Origin: DATAYA01 sp036272815
GTDB taxonomy: Bacteria; Pseudomonadota; Alphaproteobacteria; Acetobacterales; Acetobacteraceae
Direction: 5' to 3'
DNA length: 11,217 bases
Assembly: GCA_036272815.1 (NCBI GenBank)
Contig: DATAYA010000380.1
Location: 1 to 11,217 of the forward strand
Below, piece after piece: positions 1 through 6,061 of the stretch (position 1 is its first letter; each line of letters starts with the position of its first letter). A program made the position numbers and the translations under genes. The notes under the pieces are model-generated. The model was not told the origin of the DNA. It saw nothing but the letters and a program-made list of their open reading frames with translations, and searched no databases.

Positions 1-78
1 GAAGTCGAGCGCGTCTTGATCGCGATCGAAGCGAAGACGTCACACCTCCTACGAGAACGGAAAAATCTACCCTTCTGA
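1..78 (+). CDS. possible 3' end of an unidentified gene (partial)
   Basis: Frame 1 is open from the window edge to a TGA at 76-78 and reads as 25 residues ending ERKNLPF. The peptide is mixed, charged and amphipathic (VERVLIAIEAKTSHLLRER), unlike the Arg/Pro/Ala-rich shadow frames elsewhere, so it looks like the tail of a real protein whose body lies left of the window. The fragment is too short to assign a family. On the minus strand, AGGAGG occurs near 45-50, but the only possible start (GTG) is one base away and gives an Arg-rich peptide, so I prefer the plus-strand reading. If real, this gene converges on the oxidoreductase ending at 196. Confidence 0.3.
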   Translation, partial: EVERVLIAIEAKTSHLLRERKNLPF

Positions 79-136
79 AACTGCCGCCCTACCACGCCGG
101 GAGCCGCATCGTTTGCGAGATGCCGCAATCGTCTCG

Positions 137-186
137 TCAGAGGGGTCTGGGGCCGCCGGCCCCAGCGGGTCCAGGGCAGCCCCATG
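137..186. repeat. REP-like hairpin repeat, copy A
   Basis: This stretch holds a perfect dyad at 147-165 with 8-bp arms (CTGGGGCC/GGCCCCAG) and a 3-nt loop, followed by GCGGGTC and a second weak GC dyad. The words GTCTGGGGCC and GCGGGTC recur in the same order on the minus strand at 3502-3462, so it looks like a copy of a dispersed intergenic repeat. It lies between the putative gene end at 78 and the convergent oxidoreductase stop at 196. It could fold as a bidirectional terminator or transcript stabiliser, although there is no U tract. Confidence 0.5.
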
Positions 187-195
187 GCCTTCCTC

Positions 196-1236
196 TCACC
201 CATCAACGTCCACCCACCCCCCGCTGCGGATGCTGGCCGCGATCGCGGCGAGCGCCAGGGCGGTATCGATCGATTCCGCTTCCGTCGCCCCGTCCCAGTG
301 CTGCGGACCCAGCCGCACCATGCGTGCGAAACTCTCCGCCTCGGCCCGGAACCCGTCGGAGGCCGGCAGTTCCTCGGTCTCGAACGGTGCATCGCCCAGC
401 GCGCCGCGCTTGATGCGCAGCGGCAGGGTGCCGCCCGCGGGCGCGTGGTTGCCGTAGCTCGTCTCCACCACGCCGCGCTCGCCGACCACGAACGCGCGCC
501 GATGCCCCGACGTCGCCATGCTGCAGCTCAGTTGGCCGATGGCGCCGCCGGGGAACTCCAGCGTTGCCGCGACGGTCAGGTCGACGCCGCTCCTGGCGAA
601 GCGGGCGACAGCGTGGGCGCGGGACGGCCGCTCCCCCACCGCGAGCCGGATCAGGCTCATCGCGTACGTCCCCGCGTCCAGCAGCGCGCCACCGCCGCGC
701 GCGGGGTCGAGCCGGATGTTGGCGGGATCGCCGAACGGCGTGCCGTCCGGCGCGCACAGGGCGAAGCCGAACGCCGCCGCCACCGTCTGCACGCGGCCGA
801 TCGCGCCCTCGGCCAAAATCTCCCGCAACCGCCGCGTCTGCGGCTGCGACATATAGGGATAGGCTTCGGCCAGGCGGACGCCATGCGCCCGCGCGGCGGC
901 GAACATGGCCCGCGCCTCTGCACCGCCCATCGCCAGCGGCTTCTCGCAAAGGACGTGCTTGCCGGCCTCGGCGGCGCGGATCGCCCATTCGGCGTGCAAA
1001 TCGTTCGGCAGCGGGATGTAGACGGCCTCGATTTCGGGGTCCGCGAGCAGCGCCTCGTAGGAGCCAAGGGCGCGCTTGATGCCAAGCTCCGCCGCGAACG
1101 CGCCCGCCTTGTCCGTGCTGCGGCTGGCGACTGCGGCGACGGTCGCGAGCGACGAGCCGGCGAGCCCGCGTGTGAACGCGCGCGCGATGCCGGCCGCGCC
1201 GAGAATGCCGAAACGGACGGGTGCAAATTCGATCAT
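196..1236 (-). CDS. Gfo/Idh/MocA family NAD(P)-dependent oxidoreductase
   Basis: A soluble two-domain dehydrogenase of 346 residues, the usual size for this family. The N-terminal Rossmann fold begins RFGILGAAGIA (residues 8-18), with the glycine-rich dinucleotide-binding turn. The signature CEKPLAM is at 97-103, with Lys99 the conserved catalytic/cofactor-contacting lysine. The C-terminal domain carries GGGALLDAGTY at 181-191, typical of the trans-dihydrodiol dehydrogenase / D-xylose dehydrogenase / glucose-fructose oxidoreductase branch. Members oxidise or reduce sugars, inositols or related polyols, but the substrate is not readable from sequence. I chose the ATG at 1236 because a perfect AGGAGG lies seven bases upstream (1244-1249). 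A 21-residue upstream extension to 1299 reads across that ribosome site and adds no conserved sequence. It is last in a run of five minus-strand genes, 82 bases after the cytochrome, so it could be co-transcribed or separate. Confidence 0.93.
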   Translation of the reverse strand: MIEFAPVRFGILGAAGIARAFTRGLAGSSLATVAAVASRSTDKAGAFAAELGIKRALGSYEALLADPEIEAVYIPLPNDLHAEWAIRAAEAGKHVLCEKPLAMGGAEARAMFAAARAHGVRLAEAYPYMSQPQTRRLREILAEGAIGRVQTVAAAFGFALCAPDGTPFGDPANIRLDPARGGGALLDAGTYAMSLIRLAVGERPSRAHAVARFARSGVDLTVAATLEFPGGAIGQLSCSMATSGHRRAFVVGERGVVETSYGNHAPAGGTLPLRIKRGALGDAPFETEELPASDGFRAEAESFARMVRLGPQHWDGATEAESIDTALALAAIAASIRSGGWVDVDG

Positions 1237-1243
1237 GCTGAAG

Positions 1244-1249
1244 CCTCCT
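1244..1249 (-). promoter_or_regulatory. strong Shine-Dalgarno for the oxidoreductase
   Basis: On the minus strand this is a perfect AGGAGG, seven bases before the ATG at 1236. It settles the start of the oxidoreductase and excludes the longer open frame beginning at 1299. Confidence 0.8.
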
Positions 1250-1318
1250 GGAGATTGGTCCTGCCCTCTCGCGACCATCCTGCCGGGCTCGGTCGGCACT
1301 GGCCATGTGGCGCGCGTG

Positions 1319-2545
1319 CTACGACCCCGCCCCCTCCGGCATCACGATCCGCTGCGGCGCGAACCGCCCGCTCGCCGCGTCCGTGTGGCAGGCATCGCAG
1401 GCCGAGCGGCGATAGACCGCCTTCGAGCGGAACACCGCCTCCGGGATGCCGCGGTGCATTCGCTGCCAGCCCGGTGCCGCGGTCAGACGCCGCGAGCCGT
1501 CGGCGGCCGGCCGGAGCATCATGCGGGCGGGGTAGCTGTCCCAGTGCTCCGCCGAGTTGGCGATCAGATAGGCGCGGATATGCGCGACCTGCGCGGCGGA
1601 GAGCGTCGCGTCCTGGCCGAAATGGTGCTGCAGGTCGACGAGAATGCCGCGCCAGGTCGAGGCGGGCGCCAGGCTCGGCGAATAGGCCAGATGGCAGGCG
1701 CCGCATTGGTCGGCATAGACCGGATCGAGCCTGGCCGGCGGCACCCCCCGGCCCGGCAGCGCCGCCAGCGCCGCGATCCCGAACCCGCCTGCCAGCAGCA
1801 GCGCCGCGCCGAGACCGGCCGCCGCCAGCTTGTGCGGCCTTGCGGCGCGCACCGCGACGGCGGCGGGCATGCGCGGCTTCCGCCCCGTGACCATCGCCCG
1901 CACCAGGCTCTCCCGCCCGCGCAGACTCTCGAAGCCGACGCCCAGGACGTGCACGCTCACCAGCACCAGCAGCACGATCGCGAGCGGCTGGTGCAGCGCA
2001 TAGACATCCCCCGCGAACGCCGAGGAGACGAAGGCCCGCAGCGGCCCCTGCTTGTAGAGGCCGCCCAGCGCGACTGTCCCGGACGCGACCAGCAGCGCCG
2101 AGACCAGCAGCAGCGCGAACACCATCAATGCGCCGAGCGGGTTGTGACCGAGATGGCGTTCGTGCGCCGCCTCTCGCTCCACGCCCGCACGCAGGACGGC
2201 GCGCAGGCCGCCGGCCCGCGCGGCGTTGGCACGCAGCGCCGCGGCAACCAGGCCCGCGACATGCGCGCGCACCGCCGCCCGGCTCGGCGCGAAGCCGGCG
2301 AACCGTGCATAGGGTCCGCCGAGCACGCCCCACACCGTCCGCACCAGCAGCACGCCCGCAACCACGCCGCCCGCCGCCAGATGCCACGCAAGCGTCGGCA
2401 GGCCGAGCAGGAAGCCGGTCATCGCCGAGACTGTCAGCGCCGCGACCAGCAGCCAATGGCACAGCCGCACCACCGGGTCCCAGACCGCGACCGCCTCGTC
2501 CCGGCGCAGCGGCGCGCCACTCAGCACGCGCCACGCGTCGCTCAT
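1319..2545 (-). CDS. cytochrome b561-type membrane protein fused to a diheme cytochrome c (DHC) domain
   Basis: A 408-residue fusion. Residues 1-225 are a four-helix cytochrome b561 / hydrogenase b-subunit-like membrane domain. Candidate b-heme ligands are His30 (RLCHWLLV), His55, His134 (GHNPLGAL), His185 (ALHQPLA) and His199 (SVHVLG). A further hydrophobic helix at about 239-263 leads to a C-terminal domain with two c-type heme motifs, C281GACH and C383DACH. Between them are WRGILVDLQHHFG and YLIANSAE, hallmarks of the DHC (dihaem cytochrome c) family known from Rhodobacter beside the oxygen-binding cytochrome SHP. Inferred role: quinol-to-periplasm electron transfer within one polypeptide. 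No SHP or other obvious acceptor lies in this window. The ATG at 2545 overlaps the upstream hydrolase stop as ATGA, so translation is probably coupled. The frame is open further upstream to 3364, but that part is antiparallel-free shadow of the hydrolase read in another frame. Confidence 0.88.
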   Translation of the reverse strand: MSDAWRVLSGAPLRRDEAVAVWDPVVRLCHWLLVAALTVSAMTGFLLGLPTLAWHLAAGGVVAGVLLVRTVWGVLGGPYARFAGFAPSRAAVRAHVAGLVAAALRANAARAGGLRAVLRAGVEREAAHERHLGHNPLGALMVFALLLVSALLVASGTVALGGLYKQGPLRAFVSSAFAGDVYALHQPLAIVLLVLVSVHVLGVGFESLRGRESLVRAMVTGRKPRMPAAVAVRAARPHKLAAAGLGAALLLAGGFGIAALAALPGRGVPPARLDPVYADQCGACHLAYSPSLAPASTWRGILVDLQHHFGQDATLSAAQVAHIRAYLIANSAEHWDSYPARMMLRPAADGSRRLTAAPGWQRMHRGIPEAVFRSKAVYRRSACDACHTDAASGRFAPQRIVMPEGAGS

Positions 2546-3435
2546 GCCGCCCGCTCTCCGGCCAACCCCGCTCCGGCCAACCCCGCTCCGGCGGGCTCCG
2601 CCTCCAGGAACGCCCGCACGGCGCCGATCGTCGCGTCGTCCATCAGCGCCGGTGCGTGGCCGCATCCCGCCACCGTCAGCGTCTGCGCGCCCGACCGTGC
2701 CATCCGCGCCAGCGTCGCCGGCGGCAACAGGTCGCTGAACTCGCCACGAAGTGCCAGAACCGGCACCGAAATCCTCTCCCACCACGGCCAGAGATCGACA
2801 TCGGCGAACATCGCGGTGCGCAGCGGCTTGGCAATCCCCGGATCGTAATGCACCGCCACCCGCCCATCCGGCAGCGGCCGCGCCGAGGTCAGCGCCAGAT
2901 GCTCCCATTGCGCGTCCGAGAGCGCACCGAACGTCGCATGCACCTCGCGCAGGTGCCGCTCCAGGCTGATCTGGTCGGGGAAGATCGGCGTGCGCGCGAC
3001 ATAGTCGCGGATGCGGCGCATCGCCGCCGAGGGGATCTGCGGCCCGACATCGTTCAGCACCAGCCGCGTGATCGGGTTGCCGATCGCCGCCGCCACCGCA
3101 ATCCCGACGATGCCGCCGAGCGAGGTGCCGACCCACGCCACCGGCCGCCCGATCACCGCCAGCAGATGCGCGAGCGCGGTCACATAGCTCGGCGGCTGGT
3201 AGAGCTGCGCATCCGGCAGCCAGTCGCTGTCGCCTCGGCCGGGCAGGTCGGGGCAGATCACCCGGAACCGGTCCGACAGCGCCTCGGCCAGCACGTCGAA
3301 GTCGCGGCCGGTGCGGGTCAGGCCGTGGACACACACAACGGGGGGCGCATCGTGGCGGCCCCACTCGACATAGGCGAGGCGATAGAAGGCGTTGCCGAGC
3401 AGGTATCGGACCGAGCCTGCCCTCGGGCGCCTCAC
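2542..3435 (-). CDS. alpha/beta-fold hydrolase
   Basis: A soluble alpha/beta hydrolase of about 297 residues. Numbered from the GTG at 3435, it has the oxyanion-loop motif VCVHGLTRTG (34-43), the nucleophile elbow GTSLGG with Ser105, a likely acid at Asp235 in LRGEFSDLL, and His260 in GCGHAP. This is a complete Ser-Asp-His triad. The family includes esterases, lactonases and C-C hydrolases, and the substrate is not predictable here. The start is uncertain. The frame is open to 3666, but residues beyond 3435 are translated from hairpin repeats and the end of the CoA transferase gene, and are Arg/Pro-rich. Conserved-looking sequence begins at RYLLGNAFYRLAYVEWG, and GTG 3435 is the nearest acceptable start, with no good ribosome site. 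ATG 3489 is an alternative inside the repeat. The C-terminus AGLAGAGLAG comes from a 15-bp duplication. The stop overlaps the cytochrome start. Confidence 0.85.
   Translation of the reverse strand: MRRPRAGSVRYLLGNAFYRLAYVEWGRHDAPPVVCVHGLTRTGRDFDVLAEALSDRFRVICPDLPGRGDSDWLPDAQLYQPPSYVTALAHLLAVIGRPVAWVGTSLGGIVGIAVAAAIGNPITRLVLNDVGPQIPSAAMRRIRDYVARTPIFPDQISLERHLREVHATFGALSDAQWEHLALTSARPLPDGRVAVHYDPGIAKPLRTAMFADVDLWPWWERISVPVLALRGEFSDLLPPATLARMARSGAQTLTVAGCGHAPALMDDATIGAVRAFLEAEPAGAGLAGAGLAGERAA
2556..2591. repeat. 15-bp direct tandem repeat inside the hydrolase C-terminus
   Basis: The unit CTCCGGCCAACCCCG occurs twice exactly (2556-2570 and 2571-2585) and is followed by a partial copy (CTCCGG). 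It is in frame and encodes the repeated Ala-Gly-Leu-Ala-Gly segment in the last residues of the hydrolase, after the catalytic domain. It looks like a recent slippage duplication in a region under little constraint. Confidence 0.8.
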
Positions 3436-3443
3436 AAGACAGG

Positions 3444-3502
3444 CGAGGGGCGCCGCCCCTCGACCCGCCAGGAATCGCCCTCGGGGCATGGAGGCCCCAG
3501 AC
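3444..3502 (-). repeat. REP-like hairpin repeat, copy B
   Basis: Read on the minus strand, this carries GTCTGGGGCC (3502-3493), GCGGGTC (3468-3462) and then a near-perfect GC palindrome at 3444-3462 (9-bp arms around one central base). The order of words matches copy A at 137-186, with about 14 extra bases between them. It fills most of the gap between the CoA transferase stop and the hydrolase start. It may act as an mRNA stabiliser or attenuator, and it makes the hydrolase start ambiguous. Confidence 0.5.
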
Positions 3503-3518
3503 TCCCGGAACGCAGGCT

Positions 3519-3540
3519 CCCTCTCCCGCAGGGGGAGAAG
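3519..3540. repeat. small purine/pyrimidine hairpin repeat (CCCTCTCCC type)
   Basis: TCTCCC (3522-3527) and GGGAGA (3533-3538) form a 6-bp stem around a 5-nt loop. Hairpins of the form CTCCCTCTCCC...GGGAGA are common intergenic repeats in GC-rich alphaproteobacteria. It sits directly downstream of the CoA transferase stop and next to copy B, giving a composite repeat island in this 127-base gap. Confidence 0.45.
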
Positions 3541-3562
3541 GCTTTGCCGGACGGACACAGGA

Positions 3563-4768
3563 TCAAATGACGCCGTCGCGACGCAGCCCGGACATTTCGG
3601 CCGCTGACAAGCCCAAGTGCCCGGACAGCACCGCCTCCGTGTGCTCGCCGAGCGTCGGCGGAGCAATGCGGTAGTCGGGCGGCGTCTCCGACAGCCGCAC
3701 CGGGTTGGCGATCACCTTCACGCTGCCGGCGGCTTCGTGCGGCATCTCGACCACGGCGCCGCGCGCCTGCACCTGGGGGTCAGAAAACACCTGCGACAGC
3801 CGGTTGATCGGGCCGCAGCCGATCTTCAGCGCCTCCAGCTTCGCCACCCACTCCGCCGTCGTGTGCGCCGCCAGCACCGGCGCCAGCGTCTCCGTCACCA
3901 GCGCGCGATTTTCCACCCGCGCGGCATTGGTCGCGAACCGCGCGTCGTCGAGCAGGTGCGCGATCCCGAACGCGCGGGCGAACCGCGCGAATGTCGCGTC
4001 GTTGCCGATCGACAGCACCACATGTCCGTCCGCCGTCGCGAAAACCTGATACGGCACGATGTTCGGATGCTGGTTGCCGAGCCGCGGCTGGTCCTGCCCG
4101 GTTGCCAGGTAGTTCATGCCCTGGTTGGCCAGCCACGCGACATGCGCATCCAGCATCCCGATATCGACCTGCTGCCCCTTCCCGGTCGCGTCGCGGTGGC
4201 GGAGTGCAGCCAGGATGCCGATGCAGCCATAGAGCCCCGCAAACAGATCGGCGACCGGCACGCCCACCTTCTGCGGCAGTCCGTCCGGTTCCCCGGTCAG
4301 GCTCATCACCCCACCCATCGCCTGCATCAGGCTGTCGTAGCCCGGACGCTCGGCGTACGGCCCGGTCTGCCCGAAGCCGGTGATCGAGCAGTAGATCAGC
4401 CGCGGATGCGCCGCATGCAGCGTTGCGTAATCGAGCCCGTAGCGCGCCAGCGCCCCCACCTTGAAGTTCTCGACCAGGATGTCGCTCTGTGCGATCAGCC
4501 GCCGTGCGATCGCCTGCCCCTCGGGACGGCCGATGTCGAGGGTGACCGAGCGCTTGTTGCGGTTGACGCCGACGAAATAGGCACTCTCGGTCGTCCCCGG
4601 CATCACCGGCGGCGCGAAGCCGCGGGTGTCGTCGCCGCTGCCGGGACGCTCGATCTTGATGACCTCGGCGCCAAGATCGCCGAGCATCTGGGTGCAGGTC
4701 GGCCCCGCCAGGACGCGGGTGAGATCGAACACGACGAGCCCCCGAAGCGGCCCGGATGGTACGGCCAT
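3563..4768 (-). CDS. family III CoA transferase (CaiB/BaiF type)
   Basis: A soluble enzyme of 401 residues, the normal length for family III CoA transferases, which move CoA between carboxylic acids through an aspartyl-CoA intermediate and work as interlocked dimers. Visible family motifs include GLVVFDLTRVLAGPTCTQMLGDLGAEVIKIERPGSGD in register (10-46), NRNKRSVTLD (69-78), ENFKVG (100-105) and GYDSLMQAMGG (143-153). The catalytic Asp is Asp174 in KVGVPVADLFAG. Formyl-CoA transferase, carnitine CoA transferase and succinyl-CoA:acid transferases all look like this, so the acid pair cannot be assigned. The ATG at 4768 is preceded by GGAG at a workable spacing, and the N-terminus matches the family start. 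It lies 117 bases after the VOC gene on the same strand, which would suit a small catabolic module for an organic acid or CoA thioester, but that link is inference. Confidence 0.94.
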   Translation of the reverse strand: MAVPSGPLRGLVVFDLTRVLAGPTCTQMLGDLGAEVIKIERPGSGDDTRGFAPPVMPGTTESAYFVGVNRNKRSVTLDIGRPEGQAIARRLIAQSDILVENFKVGALARYGLDYATLHAAHPRLIYCSITGFGQTGPYAERPGYDSLMQAMGGVMSLTGEPDGLPQKVGVPVADLFAGLYGCIGILAALRHRDATGKGQQVDIGMLDAHVAWLANQGMNYLATGQDQPRLGNQHPNIVPYQVFATADGHVVLSIGNDATFARFARAFGIAHLLDDARFATNAARVENRALVTETLAPVLAAHTTAEWVAKLEALKIGCGPINRLSQVFSDPQVQARGAVVEMPHEAAGSVKVIANPVRLSETPPDYRIAPPTLGEHTEAVLSGHLGLSAAEMSGLRRDGVI

Positions 4769-4885
4769 GCGCGGCGCTCCGGCGATGCAGCCGGCGGATT
4801 AGGCCGCGCCGCCGCGGAAGGCAATGCGGGGAGCGGCGGTCCGTCCCCCGCCGCCTCCCGTCCCCCGCTTCCAGCGTTGGCGCAC

Positions 4886-5263
4886 TCAGCTTGCCGCCTG
4901 GCAATACGCCTCGATGCGATAGCCGTCGGGGTCGACCACGAACGCCGCGTAATAGCCCGCGCCGTAGTCGGGCCGCAGACCGGGGGCGCCGTTATCCTCT
5001 CCGCCGGCCCGCACCGCCGCCGCATGGAAGCGGTCGACCGCCGCCGGGTCCGGCGCGCCGAAGCAGAGATGCAGCCCGGATCGGCGGTCCGCCGGCACCG
5101 GGTGGTCGGAGTGCGTCAGCCAGAGTGCCGCCTCGCCGGCCCCATAGCCGAGCGAATCCTCGGCAGCACTCAGGCACGCATAGCCGAGCGGTGCCAGAGC
5201 CGCATCGTAGAACCGGCGTGCCGCCGCGATGTCCCTGACGCCGAAGGATACATGGTCAATCAT
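4886..5263 (-). CDS. VOC family protein (glyoxalase/bleomycin-resistance fold)
   Basis: A single-copy vicinal-oxygen-chelate protein of 125 residues. It starts MIDHVSFGVRDIAAARRFYDAALAPLGY, the classic first beta-alpha-beta module. The second module ends FVVDPDGYRIEAYC. Candidate metal ligands are His4, His65 (GLHLCFG) and Glu118, so metal binding looks possible. Members are lyases, dioxygenases, epimerases or resistance proteins, and the reaction is not predictable here. The ATG at 5263 has GGAGG seven bases upstream. The gene is first in the minus-strand run and divergent from the CGNR regulator, so it is the most likely target of that regulator (inference). Confidence 0.9.
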   Translation of the reverse strand: MIDHVSFGVRDIAAARRFYDAALAPLGYACLSAAEDSLGYGAGEAALWLTHSDHPVPADRRSGLHLCFGAPDPAAVDRFHAAAVRAGGEDNGAPGLRPDYGAGYYAAFVVDPDGYRIEAYCQAAS

Positions 5264-5285
5264 GCCAGAACCTCCCGCTGCCCGG

Positions 5286-5302
5286 CCGGCCGCAATGGCC
5301 GG
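5286..5302. promoter_or_regulatory. dyad in the VOC gene leader
   Basis: CCGGCC (5286-5291) and GGCCGG (5297-5302) form a 6-bp stem with a 5-nt loop about 25 bases before the VOC start codon. It lies inside the predicted untranslated leader, upstream of the ribosome site. It could be an operator half or an mRNA hairpin; GC-rich dyads are common by chance in this genome. Confidence 0.25.
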
Positions 5303-5367
5303 TTCTAACCGCCAGCACAGTTAGGCTAGCGGGCTGCCAGCGGCTTGGCAACCGCCATGAGGGTTAG
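5301..5367. promoter_or_regulatory. GTTAG/CTAAC boxes, candidate operator between VOC and CGNR genes
   Basis: CTAAC at 5305-5309 and GTTAG at 5320-5324 form an inverted pair, and a third GTTAG lies at 5363-5367. The 10-mer GGTTCTAACC (5301-5310) is itself nearly palindromic. Such AT-containing words stand out in this GC-rich sequence. One box overlaps the candidate VOC -10/start region and another lies just before the candidate CGNR -10. This arrangement fits autoregulation and control of the divergent gene by the CGNR protein, but the assignment is inference. Confidence 0.35.
5323..5351 (-). promoter_or_regulatory. candidate sigma70-like promoter for the VOC gene
   Basis: On the minus strand TTGCCA (5351-5346) matches the -35 consensus at five of six bases. 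It is followed after 17 bases by TAGCCT (5328-5323), a weak -10. Transcription would start near 5316. The -35 box overlaps the one proposed for the divergent CGNR gene. Confidence 0.25.
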
Positions 5368-5373
5368 TATCTC
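5345..5373 (+). promoter_or_regulatory. candidate sigma70-like promoter for the CGNR gene
   Basis: TTGGCA (5345-5350) matches the -35 consensus at five of six bases. A 17-base spacer leads to TATCTC (5368-5373), a weak -10. The predicted start near 5380 would fall after the TTG at 5376 and so favours translation from ATG 5397 or 5400. Confidence 0.25.
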
Positions 5374-5396
5374 CGTTGGATGGACCGGCTCGACGC

Positions 5397-6035
5397 ATGA
5401 TGACGGGGGCAGCGCCTGCGGCGGGCGGCGCCACCATCGCCGCGCCCGCGGAGGATTTGTGCCTCGCCTTCGCCAACACCCGGTTCTGGCGCGGCAGCGA
5501 CGACCCGACCGACGAACTCTGCGGCGCCGACGACCTGCTGCGTTGGGCGGAGGCCAATGCCGGCCTCGATCCGGCGACGCTGCGGGATGTTCGCGATTGG
5601 TGCGCGAGCCACCCCGACGGGGCCGCGCGCCTGTTCTCGGCGGCGATCCGGCTCCGCGAGGCGTTGTACGCCATCTTCGCGGCGCTCGCGTCGGCGCAAC
5701 CGGTGCCGGAAGCGGAATGGCGCATCGTCGAGGCCGCGCTGCGTGCCGGGCCGCCCCGCGCCGGCCTGCGCCTGTGTCGGCCGGGCTATGCCTGGGCGCT
5801 GGAGCGTGCGGCGCCGACAACCGGGACCGTGCTGGCCGCCGTGCTGTGGTCGGCCGCCGACCTGCTGGCGGGCCCGCGTCTCGCGCGCGTCCGGCTGTGC
5901 GGCAACGACCGCTGCCGTTGGGTGTTCCTCGACGACAGCAAGAACGGCAACCGGCGCTGGTGCGACATGAGCACCTGCGGCAACCGCGCCAAGGCGCACC
6001 GTCACTACCTGCGGCGCCGCGGCGCGGCGGTCTGA
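5397..6035 (+). CDS. CGNR zinc-finger (ABATE domain) putative transcriptional regulator
   Basis: A 212-residue protein. The N-terminal ABATE-type domain (about 17-155) starts with DLCLAFANTRFWR and includes a RLREALYAIFAA helix. The C-terminal CGNR zinc finger (about 165-207) has four Zn-ligand cysteines, Cys168, Cys173, Cys189 and Cys194. The family-naming CGNR is present at 194-197 within WCDMSTCGNRAKAHRHY, followed by a basic helix. Such proteins are thought to bind DNA through this finger and to sense a ligand through ABATE. A TTG at 5376 would add seven residues; I prefer the tandem ATG at 5397/5400 because the candidate promoter would start transcription after 5376. It is divergent from the VOC gene, and its stop is 26 bases from that of the convergent hypothetical gene. 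Confidence 0.9.
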   Translation: MMTGAAPAAGGATIAAPAEDLCLAFANTRFWRGSDDPTDELCGADDLLRWAEANAGLDPATLRDVRDWCASHPDGAARLFSAAIRLREALYAIFAALASAQPVPEAEWRIVEAALRAGPPRAGLRLCRPGYAWALERAAPTTGTVLAAVLWSAADLLAGPRLARVRLCGNDRCRWVFLDDSKNGNRRWCDMSTCGNRAKAHRHYLRRRGAAV

Positions 6036-6061
6036 CGCGGGCGTGGCGGCGCTTCGGCGTC

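Noticed and set aside
45..50. Ribosome-binding site AGGAGG for a minus-strand gene at the left edge
   Set aside because: The only start (GTG) is one base away and gives an Arg/Ser-rich peptide; the plus-strand frame ending at 78 looks more protein-like.
184..1890. Long plus-strand open frames opposite the oxidoreductase and cytochrome genes (also 1076-2848, 2128-3570, 3617-5308)
   Set aside because: They translate to Arg/Pro/Ala/His-rich sequence with no recognisable domain and lie antisense to genes with clear families; this is expected in GC-rich DNA.
2546..3364. N-terminal extension of the cytochrome frame up to 3364
   Set aside because: This part is the hydrolase gene read in another frame. 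The ATG at 2545 overlapping the hydrolase stop gives a natural N-terminus just before the first b-type helix.
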